DNA of 64,000 nucleotides, from the NCBI RefSeq assembly GCF_963662255.1, contig NC_085071.1, forward strand, positions 3,622,701 to 3,686,700, written 5' to 3'. A model generated the notes under the pieces. That model ran no database searches, was not told the DNA's origin, and saw only the letters and a list, made by a program, of their open reading frames with translations. Both the position numbers and the translations under genes were made by a program. Shown piece after piece: positions 33,701 through 48,700 of the stretch (position 1 is the first letter of the stretch; the number at the start of each line of letters is the position of its first letter). The stretch comes from Cinclus cinclus (lineage: Eukaryota; Chordata; Aves; Passeriformes; Cinclidae).

Positions 33701-36700
33701 TCATGCTCTTCCTCAGAGTGTGTGAGCCTCTGGATGGAGAGAGCTGTTGGGCTAATGCCACCCTTGGGCACCTTCTTGCCAATTGGGACCTGGCAAAGGG
33801 GATGCATTCTTCAGTAAAACACACCTGAAGAGACTCTTTGCTACCTATGCCTGGTGTCCAGATGATACCTTGGAAGTCTCCCTTTTCACCTCAATAACTG
33901 AGACGAAAACAACTAAATAAGTCCCAGGCAGGTAGATTCCCCTGCACTGAAGGCAGGTGGTGCAATAGGAGAATGAGCTTTTCCCATGGAATCAGATCTG
34001 CTCTTCAGGAGAACCTCCAGGCTTTGTTCACTGTGCTGATGGTGCTGCCTTCTTCCAGGTGGTGGGATGCCCTTCCCAGTGCTCTGGGCAGTGGCTTCCC
34101 CTGAAGAAGACCTTATTAAAGCTATCATATTGAAATAACAGTGCTGTTGATTGCTTCAGTGGCTGCATGGCAAGCTGCTATGCTTTCCACATCTGTTTGG
34201 AGTGGGGATTTTAATGTAACAGTCCCTGAAGGCTTTTGCTAATGTTTCAGGTTTCTCTGTTGAGTTTAAATAATTCATATTCTCTGAGGAAAAATATTTG
34301 GAGTAATTTAATGGACATAATTAAGTTTCTTTTCCCTCTCACAGAAAGCAGGTCATTAGTCATTCTCTGTGGAGCAGTGTCTGATGTCTGGTCAAATATC
34401 AGAAAATAGTTTTTAAGGGTTGAAAGTTCTGGGTTTGTTTGCAGCTCTGCATTAGCATAGTGCTAAGTGAATAGCTTTAAAAGATTTCTGATGAAAGCAA
34501 CCAGGGCTGTGGAAATTCTTCAATGAGGAGAAAAAAGCCCTTGAGCTGGAGGCAGGTGGATGCTTTGGGAGTTTGGGAGTCTTAAACCAGTCAGGTGATG
34601 GCACAACACACCTGGGTCCTGTGGTGGTGGCTTTGGAGGGCTCAGAGGGTGTGAATCCTGCTGGCCCATGAAACTTCTTGGAGATGAACTGGTGAAGGTA
34701 TTTAAACTTGGTGGCAGAGCTGGTGTCCCTGTAACCCTGATTTAACTACTGAAGGCGTCCTGTACTAAGAGAAGGTTTGTGTCTTCACTCTGAGATTAGG
34801 AGAAATTAAAAAAGAAAAGCCTTTTGACTGAAGAAAAGACTTTTGACTCTGTTAATTCTGGCTGCAGGAAAGCTGAGTCTCTCCATGTCCATCCTCCTGT
34901 CCTGCACTGCTTCAGAGGCACTCCAGCACTCCTGACAAGTTTGCATGTTTCTGATGAATTGTTTTGGTGTTTGGTGGAGTGCAGCCATCTCAGGGCGGGG
35001 GGGGGGGGGGGGGAATGACTGCACAACTTTAGAGTCTGTTTAACATCCACTCACAAAGAAGAGGAGAGTTTGTCACTGAAAATGCACTCAGACTGCTTGT
35101 CTTGATGTATCCCTGTAGCCAGATGCTGCTCTGTGCTTACTCTGACCATAAAACTCATTCCCAGAAGATGCACTGCAGGCAAGAGGGCAGTCCTGTTCTC
35201 TGTGGATGATCCATTGGCCATCCCTGTTTTGTTTTCACTTGGCTTCTCAGCTTTGATGTCTTTTTGCCATTAATTTTGTTAGGTGTGAGCTGTAGCCCGT
35301 TTGTGCTGTTTTGTTTTGTGGTGTGTAGCAATAGCTTTTGTGTAAATGAAGCCATGATGTGGGGGGTCTGCCTGACATTTTCATTCAAAGTTGTCTCCTT
35401 CTGCTTCATCTTTTCTATCCAATCCCTAGTAATGTCTGCAAGGAGAATTTCAACAAAGCTCAAGGTTAATATTTACCAGCCAGATTTGCTGCAAATGAGA
35501 CAACTTAAACTAGACATTGAATTAATATGATGGAGACCAGTTACCAAAAATAGCTGCCAGCCACTCTTCTTTGACAGAAACGTAAATTTGTGCTCTGGCA
35601 AAGTTTCCTCCTCAATTCATTTTCCTCCTCTTCTGACAGCACTGGCAGAAACCAGTTCTGCACTGTTGCTCTGTCCCATGCTCTGTTGCCCCTCACCAGC
35701 ACCTGGAGCCCTACTTGGTCTGGTCAATGATGCTCTAATAAGTGGCAGTGTCCCTTGTCTACATGGAAATGACATCACTGAAAACAGTTTTAGAGTTGAA
35801 ATAGTTTCTAGTGCTTTGTCAGGATTTTGAAATGACCTTTTAAAGAGATGAATGTTGCTGCTTTTCTGGGGAGGAAAACCTTGCACAGGAGGTGGCTTCA
35901 GTGACAGCCTTGTCCACAGGTGCTGTTTGGAATGGGGAATAATAGAAATTCCCCCTCCTTGTCTGCATCACTGGATGGATTTTTGCGCAGCATGTTGAAT
36001 TCAACCTGCTGTGGACAAGACACAAGGAAGATTTATTGTGTCTGTCTTAGGGAGAAAGCAAAGGTTTAGGGTGGGAATGGGATGTGGGGTGAGTAAGATG
36101 CTCTTCTGTCCATTGGATATGTCCCACCACAGCATTGTGTCTCTGCAGTGTCCTAAGGTGGAAAAGAAATAGTTCAAGTGAAAGTTAGAGAAACTTAAAA
36201 TAATAGATTACAATGTTTTGTCATTTACTGCAAAGATACCTGCTGAAGCCTGAGTTCTGCTTTTCTGTTTAAATACAAAAAAGATGGATCTAAATGTACG
36301 GCTCTCGGAGCTTTTGATTTGTTTCATCTTTTATACATTAGCTTACAAACCTGTAAGTGCTCCTGGAGTGTATTTTATCTGCTGACTGATGCTGGAGTAT
36401 TATGCATACGTTTATTTTTCCTCCTGGGGCTCTCTAAGTTGCACAAAGCACCGGGTTTTGCTTTCATCACGGATGCGGCCACAGGCATCCCACATTCAGG
36501 CCCTGTGCTTGCTGTGTGAAATTGGGGCAAATTCCTCAGGAATTCTGGATCTGGGCACACTGGGTGGGTGGGGGGTTGTCAGGTGGCATCAGCCCAGTGT
36601 TGGGTGCTGCTGCCCATCAGCCATGCACATGGAATACCTATGTAAAACAAACAAACAAACAAACAAAAAAAAACCTCTCTCAGGCTCTCTGGAGTAATGA

Positions 36701-39700
36701 CCAGGCTTGGAGGTATTCATCATTTGGGATTGCACGTTACACTGCAGGCTCACAGTGTGTCTGAAATAATTAGGGCTATGGAAGTTGTGACAGATTCAGA
36801 CACAAATCGCTCCATGACATTTAATTTCAGAGCAAGCTACTCTGACAATTACAAGCATCACAGGTTATTTGCAGAATTCCTGTGAGGTTAAGGTCATGGA
36901 TATCTGGCTGCTGGATGAAGGTGTTGGATGGGCTGTTGAAATACAGAGGGGATGTGTTTTGCTCACAGCTGAGGGGGTTTGTGTGAGCTTCAGGGTCCTG
37001 GAGAGGCTGGTCAGCCAGTCCTTCAGTGGGAACAGTTTGGTGGATCCATTAGGGAGCTGAGAGAGACAACAGTGAACTGCAGTGGATGTGCCTGCTTCAG
37101 TGTGTCCTTGAGGAACATTCTGGCATAAATAGTAATGAAGTTCTGTCAGTCCTGGCTGGATTCATTGAATGCACTCTGGTAGATATTTCAAGACTGTCTT
37201 TCTTCTGGACTAAATCACTAAATTTAATTTCGGCTGTTAAGAGTTTATTGTTGGGGATGCACAAAGATCTTGCCCTTGGACACAGATTTTCATTTTAGTA
37301 CTCCACAAATTATTTAACAAGGACAAAAATTACTGAGTAGCATTGTCTAGAGGTGTGAGAATTGCTGGCAACGTGTTGGACCACAGGCTGCTTGTTGAAA
37401 ACCAGTTGTTAAAAACTTCTGAACTGGGTGGAAGGCAAGGTGCTTTTGGATTCTGTCGAGTGGTGCAGCCCAAAGTTGCCATCCTGGCAGAGATGGAGCC
37501 TGACTCGGTGTTTGCATTGATTGCTCCTCATGCTGACTTTGTCCCTCTCACACTGGCACAGAGATTGGCCACAGTTGCTGTCCCTTCTATCTGCCTGCAG
37601 TATTGATCACAGCTGGTGTGGTAAGACAAGGTCAGATCTCAAACTCAGCTTGGAGGGGACAGGAGCCTCTCTGCAACCCGAGGACCTTTGTCAAAAAGGC
37701 TCTTTGGTCACCTCAGTACACCACTGAAATTCTGTTCTGAAACTCTGTTCTGCCAGTGATTTGCACAAGGTGCCCTCTCTGGTTTGGGTAGCATGTCCTT
37801 GTTTGTGGGCACTGCCTGGCAGTGTCTGTCCCTCCCTGGGGCTGCTGCCCTCTCCTTTCTACTGTGCTGGCCTGAGGCACTTTGCCTCTGAAGCACTGAT
37901 GAAATATTTGGAACATAATAAACAGTGATAATGGGACTAAGATGGAGTATGGCTGTGCCAGCCTGGTCCAGCGAGGGCAAGAGCTCCTGTGAAAGATGCT
38001 TTGTGAACAACTAAGATGCCAGAGATTGCAGGTTTGAGTGTTGTTCAGGGAGGGCTGGATGCAAGGGAGGGAGGGGCCCAGTGCTCCCAGTCTGCCCTTT
38101 GCTGGGAGAGATTGTCAGGTGCTGTCCTGGTTCTTGCTGTGGCATCCCCAGTTCTGGCTGCCTGTTTCCCCAGCTGTGGCTTTCCCAAAGAGTATTTTTA
38201 TGAATGTCTTCTTCAACAGAGAAAATTAGCACATATTAAAGCAGATGAACTTTGTCAAATACAATTCCATGACCAAAACTGGAAAGGAATTGATTTTGGG
38301 AGACAACAGAGTTGTAGTATTAATTATAAATGCCTGTATAGGCATTTTGAGTGAGGCTGCAGCTGTTATTAATTCACACATGGCACTGCTGCTGGTAGAA
38401 CTTCACTGGGAAGGGAAATTGAAATCTGTCCTGTGCCACTGGCCAGGAAACCATGCATTTTCTAGGTCTGCATCCTCAATTGCCCCTGCTTTCCCTATGG
38501 CACAAGCTGGGAATGAGATTTTGTTGCTCCTTCTCAGCAGAGACACCTGCTCCTGTCTGAGGAGCTGTGTCAGGTGAGGTGGTAAGAGAAGCCTTTCCCA
38601 CAGTTACTTTATGCTGGGTAATCAGCGTGGTTTGTTCTGCTGCTGGTTTGGCAGTGTGCAGTGTTACATTGAGGGGGGAATGTGCTCTCTCTGCCAGTGA
38701 CGTGGATCAGGCTGGCTTGAGGAGCTTCTGTGGTCAGCAGTGGTGGAGCTGGAGAGAGACAGTTGATCCATCTGACCCATCTGGCTGCTCTTTGGGACAA
38801 TGAATTATTGAGTTTTATTATTTAATAATTGAGTTGTGATAGCACCAGAGGACCAGGAACAGGATAGAAAGCAGTGTACAAAAAAGAGAATTTCATTCTA
38901 TAAATTGATGACCTGATCTCCCAAGAGCTGTCACATACCCACTGCAGAAATAAGCACTGTGAGATTACAAGGACACCTAAACCAGCTGGAGACCAGGAAA
39001 AACACTCCTAGGAAGAGGTGGAAGAGGGTGGGAGTTTGTCTGAAAAAAGAAACAGAGACACACATATGATGCATCACATGTGCTGGGCACTTCTGTTCTT
39101 CTCAAGGGCAAGTTTTGGACAGCCAAGGAAAAAAAAATTCGCAAGTAAAGCCCATGGCTCCTCGTGGGACACACTCACATGGGGTTGTGGTGCCTGCTCC
39201 TGGGTCATGCAAACTGGGGCATTTTGTGCCATTATTAATGACAGACGCTTCTGTAAACTTACTTCTGGCTGTTAGAAAACAGGCTGGGCTAGTCTGAAAG
39301 ACACTTCTAATTGGAAATGTTCGGTTTCCTGTGATGAGATGTCAGGTCTGTGTGACAGGCACATCCGATGGATGGGGGCTCTGGGCTTAGTGCTTGGATC
39401 CCATCATGTTTGTAAATAAGATTGATTTTCCTGTCCTGTCTGATGCAGTGATATTTCTGCCCTGTATGGTGGTCAGTGTTGCCTAACTAAAAGAAAAGCA
39501 AATTCTGTCTCCATTCTATGAATATACTATGAGTTTTGATTTGGTTTCTCAAGTCTAAAGAGGGAGCTGGAAGTTTTGGGAGTAATTTTAACATTTGCTA
39601 TTTTTTCCTGGTTTATCTAGCACCCTAGATAGGGAATGATGCACTATGAAAGTCAGTGCAGAGCAACAGCACCCAAATATCTCTCCTGGGTGAAACCAAG

Positions 39701-42700
39701 GGACATCTCTCTTGGTTCCAGGATCATGCAGGTGCTCAGGGAAAGCAGCTTAGAGGGTGGTGTCTGCTGGCCAGTGGCAGCAAAGGAGGTCCAAGGAAAC
39801 AGGGAAATGCAGTCACCAGACATGTCCCCATTCATCCTGTGCTGCTTTCCCCTTAACACCCTCTCTCTCTTTCAGCTTGCCTCCGGGGGTTTTACAAGCT
39901 CTCCCTCCGTCTCCCTCTCTGTTCTCCATGCCCTGAGCACAGCTTCACACATGAGGAAGCCTCCACGTTCTGTTTGTGCCAGACGAATTACTCCAGGTCT
40001 CCTTCAGACCCACCATCTGCCTCCTGCACACGTACGTCTCGCTGCAGCAGCTGCTCCTTGTAGCGTCCAGGCACTCTGTCTGTCCTGCAGCACAGAACCA
40101 GGCAGTGCCCCGGGCTCTCCAGGCTCCCCCTGCCTGCTCTGTGTGCTCACCTCGGGGTCCCATCTGCGCTGGGGTGATGTTGCAGTGGGGAGGGGATGGA
40201 GGGGCTGTCCCTACAACGCAGAGCTCACAGGCTGTGTGCTGATGAGACAGATGTGCTATCAGGCTCACAGAATCTCTGGTAAAACTGGGGCACAGTCATT
40301 CAGTCACTGTAGTTCACAGGTTTTAATTGAATGGCCTCTAGTTAATCGGTCTGGACTCCAGCTGCTCTGGTGATGGATGGTGTCCAGGTGCCAGCACGGT
40401 GATCAGGAACCCTCGGTCTCTGCTGAGCACGGGGCTCTGACTGACCGGGAGTGGGCTGGTGCTCAGGAAAGTGTTGGGTCCAGCCAGGTGCTTCTCATGC
40501 ACACTGTGAGCTGTGGCTTGTGGTGCACAGACATCCCTCCAGCTGGGATCCTGTCCCACTGTGTTAAATGCACCAATGCCTCCGTGTCCCCTCGTGCCAC
40601 CACTGGCTGTGGCTATCCAAGACCGTGCTCTTGTGCTCTACCCCCGGTGCCCGCGCTGCTGCTCCCAGAGCACCTTCGGTCCCAACACCTCTGCTCGGAC
40701 ACTGTTTTGCTTCCAGGTCCACCCTCTGCCCCGAGGAACCTGGTCTACAGCCTGCAGCAGTCATCCCTGGTGCTGGAGTGGAGTGCCCCCGCCGACGCGG
40801 GTGGCCGCAGTGACCTGACCTACAACCTGTGGTGCGGCCGCTGCCCCGCGGTGCCTGCGGGTCACTGCGAGCAGTGTGGCAGCAGAGTGGGCTTCGTGCC
40901 GCAGCAGACGGGGCTGGTGGAGCGCACGGTCACCCTGGTGAACCTGCTGCCCCACACCAACTACACCATCCGCGTGCTGGCCCTGAACGGCGTCTCGGCC
41001 GTGAGCCCGCTGGCCGGCCAGCGCTACGCCGAGGTCAACGTGTCCACTGGCCACGCAGGTACGGCCACGCGCGGCGTGGCAGGCACGGGCAGGGCTGGGC
41101 GCTTCACCCGCGGGGTGGCTGCTGGCGCTGTCTTGCTCTGGGTGTAGGGGTCTGCTCTGCAGCCGGGTTTTGGGTGGCTTTGCTGCTGGTGGTGTGGTCA
41201 CCGTCCTCAAAGTCCACGTGCCTGTGCCCTGATTCTTCTTGGTTTATCCTGGTGGCGCGGACATGGTGCTTAGGTGGGGCAGAGGGGCATATGAAGACTG
41301 GCCCGTGGCACTCTCAGAGGGTTCCAGTTGGTGCCACTGGGAGGCAAGGGGTGAGTGTGGTGACAGTCTGAACTGTGAAGGGACAAGTCTGCTCTGGCTG
41401 TAGTTTGAATTTGCAAAACATAAAAAAAGCAACAAACCTTTGATGAAGTAACATTTTCAGCCCATTCATCAAAAAAACCTACTTAAAACAGGTAATTCAA
41501 ATGTTGGCTACCCTTCAGAAACAAACAAAAAAAAAAATTTCCTCTCTCCATCCTGCGCTGGTCTGTAAAACAATTCTTATTGTAATTGTCCCTGTCCATT
41601 TCCAGTTTGGCATTTCTGTTCCCTCAGGTAAGGGGACGTGAGTGCCCGTGCCTTTGGACAGATCCCTGACCAGAGGGGTTTGGCTGAAGAGTCCCTTCCT
41701 CAGCTGTTGTCTGTGCCAAAGGACAGTCAGGTCCCTCCTCTGCTGCTGGCTGTGCTGAAGGACAGTCGGCTCTGGCTTGTTGTGTCCTTGTCTGTTCCTC
41801 TGCAGTTACATTATTAATTTGCATGAAAACCCTTTCCCAAGCCACAGTTAATGGAGACAGATAATCCTCAGGTACCTCTTGGCAGGAATTGGCCAACAGT
41901 TTCATCTGAAGAGATTAAACTTTGATCTTGTTATAAATAATTTTCCCACCACTTGATCAAATGTCTTCATGCACGTTGTTGCTTTCTTTTCCCTCATACC
42001 ATAATCCCCGTGGCTCCGTTGGGGGATGCTGTGCTGCAGACTGCTCCTCAGCAGAGGTGTCATTCCTCATTAGGATCTTTGCTGTTCAGAGATGGATTTA
42101 GCTCTGGGAAGATCTTCTGCCTCCTGAGCTCAGGCCAGGGGGACAGAGAACAGTCTGGGGTGTGGTGAGCCTAGAGGGCTCTGATAACAAGGCATTCCTC
42201 CAGTCTGGTGCAGATAGAGGGACTGGTGCTCTGCAGCTCCCACCTTGCCTGGGCCCCCAGGTCTAAGCTGGACACAAGAGACCAGGTGTGGGTAGTGAGT
42301 GACCCGTTCTCTTAGTGAGCAAAGCAGCAAGTCAGTGATGCCAGCTCATGCCCTGGCTGCTGAGAACAGCTTTTCCCCTGGGGAAGGGGGAAATCTCAGC
42401 CCCTTACTCGATACCATGTACTCCCGAGGGAACTGAAATGCACATAAAGACTGTGGCTAATTAATCCTGTAATCTGTTCAAAATCAATGTCTCTTGTTGA
42501 GCTGTCAAGTCTCCAGATGCAGAGGGTGGCTCAGAATTACCCAAGCAGCTGAGGCTGGGGAGTTTCTTGGAACACTCAGAGTTTTTCTTGCTGAAGGTGT
42601 CCCCTCCTGGGCAGTGCCAGGCCAGGGCTGCCCTGCCAGCAGGCACCAGTGCCCTGCTTCCTCTTGCCTTTGCACCGGTGGCAAGGGGTGACAGTGATGG

Positions 42701-45700
42701 TTAACCCATGCCTGTCAGCACGGAAGGGGACAAGGTGGGGAGAAGGTTGTCTCCTGAGGGGGCGGCCGCACACAGAGTTTGTCTGTAAAACCCCACTGTG
42801 GGGAGGGGACCCTGCATGGGCAGGGCACGGAGCCACAGCTGGCAGGGACAGTGTGGGGAACTGCTCCTCAGAGCACATTATTTCCTGGAGTCCTGGCTCT
42901 GCAGCCCCTTGTCACTAGAGCCCACCACAGAAGTGCTGGGTGAAGCCAGAGGTCAGGAGGAAGGAGACTCCGGGGATGCCTGGGCAGTTGTGATTTCTCT
43001 GGTGGCTGTTATCCTGTGGTCTTGGAAGTCCTGCGCAGCAGCAGGGGAGCTCTGTCTGCTGATAAGCAGGTTCAGAGGAAAAATTAAACAAGACCCTATT
43101 TAACTATCAGATCCCGCTCCTCTAATCCAGCTCCGAGTGCAGCTCTGTGCTGCCCTTCCCCTCCAGCAGTCACCAGAGGGAATTTTCCATCGTTCCTTGT
43201 AATTGCAGCAAAAAGAAGAGATGCAATTTAGTCTGCAGGTGGCAAAATTAATACTGTGTTTTTTCTAATCTGTCCCCAGCATGGGACTAAATAAAAGTGT
43301 TTGAGAAGTGAGAGGAACTGTTCACCTGCAGGAGTGGAGCTGCATTAGCCATGTAAATGTGCACTCCAGGCCCGTGTCATTTGTATTCCCGGCAGGAATA
43401 CAAAGCTCCTGCCTTAAAGAGCTTTTAAATCTGTTGCTGATTAATAATGCAACCAGTGCCAGAATGCATCTTCCTTCCTGAGGCTGGAGAAGGGGTTTGA
43501 GCTGGATTTGGTCCTCCAAAGTGGATTTGCCTGTGTATGGCCAGGGCTGATTCAGTCACCATGGGGCAGTGGAGCTGCAGGGTGAGCCAGCTCTGGGGCA
43601 AATGCCTGAGCTCCTGGGGTGTGAAAGGGCTGCCTGGTGAGGCAGCTTCTCTGCTTTGGGATGGAGATCTCTGAGGCAGGAGCTGCCTGGGATGGTGCCC
43701 AGGGCATGTTCTGTGTTGGGATGTGAGGGAGGGGGAGAGGTGGCTGTATCTGGCACGAGCAGAGCAGGGTGCAAGGTATCTGGTGTCTGTGGCTGAGTGC
43801 AGATGTTGGATGTGGCGAGTTGTTCTGGGGAGGGACATGGTGCCACATGTAGTTTTATGCCTGTTCTGCTGCTACCCTGGTTAATCGAGAGGAGAAAACC
43901 CATGTACAGGGGAATAGGGTTTATAAAATCAGCACAGTGGTGAATAATTTAATGTTTGCTTTTGCAAATAGAGGCAATGATAGGAGAGCTTAAAATATTG
44001 ATGGGAAGCAAATTTTTTTTTTTCGCAGCGTGAAATGCTTTAAAGCCTGTGTGATTTTCTTTAATGTTTTTAAAACATGTTTGAGGCTGGCACCTGCTTT
44101 TCTGTTGTGTACCATGGGCTCTGCTCTAAAGCACATTCCTGAATGAGTAGGATTTTTTCTGATGACTTTGTTAACAGTCAGGACCACGCATTCAGGTCTC
44201 TCCAGTCCATTTCCTGGATTCAGAGATACAGGAGGGCAGCTGTGTGATATTTTATTTATGGGGATCACACAACACAGTAAGGAGCACTTAACTTATCTTA
44301 CAGGAGCAAGACCTAAGGCAAGTTTTGGGGGATAATGTTTGACTGTGTTCCACACCATGGGGTGGGTCACAGCACAGGGAGCTGTGTGTGGGCAATGGAG
44401 CTGCACAAGAGCCCCTTTGAGTCCTCTCACTCTCATAAGAGCAAATCACCATGAGTAAAACATCCTGAGGGCTTTTTATTTCAGCAAAGATTAATGAGCT
44501 AAATAATAAATACAAAATTTCACAGATACTTAAGTTTACTTTCTAGGGACTTGTTCCTCTCCACAGGAGTCTTGGTGGGACAGAGATGGGTCCAGTGAAT
44601 GTCCTGATTTGATGGGAAGTAGGACAAGCTGGAAACAGCCAACGTCCCCATGCAGCTTTTGCTGTGCCTGAGGTCTGTGAGCTGCTGCTGCGTAGGCTGG
44701 AGATTTGTTTGGAGCCAAATCTGGTTAAAATGGGAATATTGGCAAGTGCATCTTGAGGTGGATGAACTAAATGGATGCACACATGCATGAGGGAGTTTGT
44801 GCTGACCAGAAATGCACAGCCAGCTCTTGAGGCACAGCCTGCTCTCAGAGCAGGGCTCATACTCCCAGCAGTCCAGTTGCATGAGGTAGATCTGGTGTGA
44901 GGTGGTTCAGAAGGCCTTGGTATGTCCCACCAGCCCTCCTGATCAAAGCCTGTGTTTTGCCTTTCTCAGACATCCTCAGCAGGGATTCAGAGCTGAGGAT
45001 GTGAGCCCATTCTCAGACCCCTCAGCAGCACTAAGGGTGGAAGGTGCTGTTAGGATTTTTGCCAGTTTTCCATCGGAGTGTTCCAGGCTCCCCATGAATT
45101 GCAAAGCTGTTGTATTTTACCACTATCTTCTCCCATTGCGTGGTCACCAGCTTGAAGCTATTCCTGATTCAGAGAGAGGGGTCTGGTGTCTGCAGAAGCC
45201 ACACACTCTGCAGCTGTTTAAGTTAAAGGTTTTACTGGAGCAGGAGCTCAGTCACTGCCCATTTCCTCTCTGCATTTTCAGTGCCAACTCCTGTCACCGA
45301 CATCCGCACAGATAAAGTGGAGCAGAAGAGTGTCTCCTTGTCGTGGCAGGAGCCAGGCTTCCTGACTGCCAATGGCACCGAGTACGAGGTCAAGTACTTT
45401 GAGAAGGTAGGCTCTGGGCACTGGCACGGGCTCTGCTTGTGCCCCTTCCCTTGCTCCCCTGAGTGCACAGCACCAGGTGCTGTGTGTACCCGATGCCAGT
45501 CACCCCTCCACCGTGTGACTGCAGCTAGGCAGGGACTGGCACACCACAGTGGGCTCCTACATCCTGGAGGAGATGGTCTCTGTATTCCCAGCCTGCTCTC
45601 TAGGGCAGTGTTGGACCTTGGTGGTCCACAGGCACAAACCTGTGACTGTGGTGAGCTATGAGTGGCCCTTCTACATGGGAGGAGACCCAGAAAATATTTT

Positions 45701-48700
45701 TATGGCACTTTCTTGATTTTAAAAAATCACTGCAGTTTAACAGGTGCAGTAAGTTGGGAATTTTAGGAGAAATACCTGCGGGCAGAACAGGGACAAGGCT
45801 CTAAATCAAAATACATGCAGTTTATGACACAGGTCTGCAAATTACCTTATCTGCATGTGCTCAGGCTCGTTCTGGAGCTGACGGCACGTCAGGCACACTG
45901 TGCAGGTGACATGTAAGCATTCTGTATTTAGAAACAAGCTACCGTGAAGCTGATTCATATTAATGTGATTTTCAGCATCTGATATGTTTGAGAGGAGGGA
46001 TCTGTGGGGGAGGGCAAATGCTGGAGCCCAAGACATTAATTCCTGTGCAAATGGGCTGCAGCAACATGATACTTGGGGTATGAAATGAGGAACCTTCCTC
46101 CTTGCTAGAGAATTTAAATTCAGTTTAGCAGTTATTCACTGAAATGAGGCTCTTGATGCTGACATGAATATCAACTTAGCTCCTAATCTTTGCTTTTAAA
46201 GCTTTTGTTTTTACTGTGAAGATTCAAAGGGGAAAATGTATCGAATGGAAACACATTTGGTAGTGATGTGAGCAGTGCAGTGAGTGGCTGCTGCCTGTGC
46301 TGGACTGTGGGGTTGGGACAGTTTGTGACAGACTGTGGGGCTGGGACACTGTTTGTGACAGACTGTGGGGTTGGAATTTCCCTCAGGGCTCCATCTGCCA
46401 TTTTCCAGTCTACACAGATTTGCTCCAGTACCAGTGGGTGCAGCAGGAAAGGGCTGGCTGGTGCCACAGCTTAGCTTGGCACTGGGAGAAGTTGCTGTCC
46501 AGGGTGGCACAGCTGCACCCCACCCCCCATCTTCTGCATTCATATCTTCATAGCATCATCCAGCTTCATCTGCTATTTCCTGTCACCTTCTCTTATAATT
46601 TCTGTTCATGAGACATCCAGTGAATATATTGTTTCATTTGGAGACAACTTTGGACAGGCTGTCCTGACAGGACCCAGACCTGAGGATATGACTGTTCCAT
46701 TCTGGCTGCGTGGTGCAGCTGTCAGTCCAGCTCTATCTCAGGTATCTCATTATTTCACAGGATCAGAGAGATCAAAGTTACTCAACTGTGAAAACCACAT
46801 CAACAGCTGTGACAGTCAATAACCTGAAGCCTGGTACCCTCTATATTTTCCAAATCCGAACAGCTTCCTCTCCAGACTATGGGAACTACAACCCTGGCAT
46901 TGAAGTGGAGACACTGGCAGAGTGTAAGTGCAGCAGGTCTCATGTCCCTTCCAGGGCTTTGAGCTGAGCCCTGGGGATGCTTTGCTCACAGCTCGTGCCC
47001 CCAGCTGCTCCTGGTTTCATGGAGCAGCACCTGTTCCTGTGGTTCTGCTTCTCCAGGTCTAAGGGAGAGACCCACTCTGTCCCACTACTGTCCAGGAATT
47101 TGCTTTTCCTTGCATTCTCCCATTAGATTTTGATGAGGTTGGCCCTGCTGCCCTGCCTGTCCTGGGGGAGCCTGTCCTATCTCTTCTCAATGAGGGCAGT
47201 TGCTCTCTGACTCCTTTCTCATGAGGAGGCTGGGACAGTCTTTGCTCTTTGACTGAGATTGTCCAAAAACGTGCTCAGCTCATGGCTGTTCCCTGCCTCC
47301 TGCTGCTGGCCTGGCTCAGAAGGCACTTTGGCTTGTCTACTCCTTGGCTGGCTCAGGCCAGCCAGCATCAGTGTTATCTGCTGAGACTTCTCCTTTTAAA
47401 TTCCCATTCATAACCATGGTCCAAAAGCATCTTCTGTCACTAAAAGAGGGCTGGAGGGATGTTTGGCTTGGGCACAATCCCCCACGCTGGCTGGAAGTGC
47501 AAGGCTGAGCTGACTGGCTCAGAATAGCTCCCACAGATTGTGTTAAACAGGGCTTTAAATTGCCTTCATTTGCCACACAGAAGGTGTTTCGGAATTAATT
47601 GAAGCCAATAAATTTTTTATAGAGAATGTAGCTATCTAATATCCCTGTTTGCAAAAGCTGGAGGAAAAGGGATTAATGTGATGAAAGAAAACTATTTGTA
47701 AGGCCATAAATTTTGATATGTTCCTCTGATAAACAGGATTCTTCCTCAGCTCTGATTAACAAAACCAGGAGCTGGTGCAGCAGTGCTGGGTTGCTCTGTG
47801 TGTGCTGCCTGCATGTTGGACTTATCCCACCAGCCTGGGCTCTTACAGCTGAACCACAACATGAATTGTTGTGAGGATGGTGAAAAGCAGCTGGGTGGCA
47901 ACTCCCATAACTCTTCTGGAGGATGCAGGCTGGTCATGGGAGCAGTGACCAAGGCAGCTCCTCTCCCCAAACCTACCCCAGAGCACGCTGATGACCAGCT
48001 CTGCTTCCCTCCTGCAGTGAGAGTGGCCTCCAGTGAGCAGAGCCCCATCCTCATCATCACAGTGGTGGCCATCGTGGGGCTGACAGTGCTGGTGTCTGTG
48101 GTGGTTGGTGTCATGGTCTGGAGGAGGTGAGCAGGGCCAGGCATGGTCCAGGGGGTTTGACCTGAGGTGAGGGGCTACTGCCCAGGTGCTGGTGTGCATC
48201 TTCATTGTCTTTGCAGGCAGTGTGGGTACAGCAAAGCCAGCCAGGATGGGGATGAGGAGTTGTACTTCCACTGTAAGTGGCACCCAGCTCTCATGGACGG
48301 TGGCTGTGGGGATCCCTGTATTCATCATTGTTAATAACCCACCAAAGCAGCCCTGAGCCCTCACTTTTGAATTGTTGTCATGCTGTGTTATCCCAGAGCA
48401 GGGGCTGGCACAGCAGGGCTCTCTGAGGACTGTGGGTTTGACAGCTCCATGTGCCAGTGTCTGTCCTTCCTGCAACGTGGGTCACTGCATGCAGAGGAAA
48501 TGGGGATACTTGCAGCTTACATGGGGTGTATAAATTCTTCTGTCAACTTCTCATGAACACGAGCAAACAGCCTTGTTTTCTGGAGCTACTCTGGATTCCT
48601 GAGCAGCAATAATTTTACAGACAACAGTTGTCACAGGGAATTCAGATGTCAGGACTGATGAGTTTATTTCATTCCTGGCACATGCCCATGAAGTGCACAC

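Larger units (their letters stand above)
33225..39875 (+). other. EPHA10 intron 3 (6.65 kb)
   Basis: This is the largest intron. The first 77 bases stay open in the exon 3 frame to a TGA at 33299-33301. It holds a 17-bp G homopolymer at 34997-35013 and an (AAAC)n microsatellite with A-tail at 36644-36673. I see no other exon or gene. An AT-rich, possibly conserved patch lies at about 36760-36870. Confidence 0.75.

Noticed and set aside
36644..36673. A-rich tract as the tail of a SINE or processed pseudogene
   Set aside because: No retroposon body, target duplication or gene similarity is visible 5' of it.
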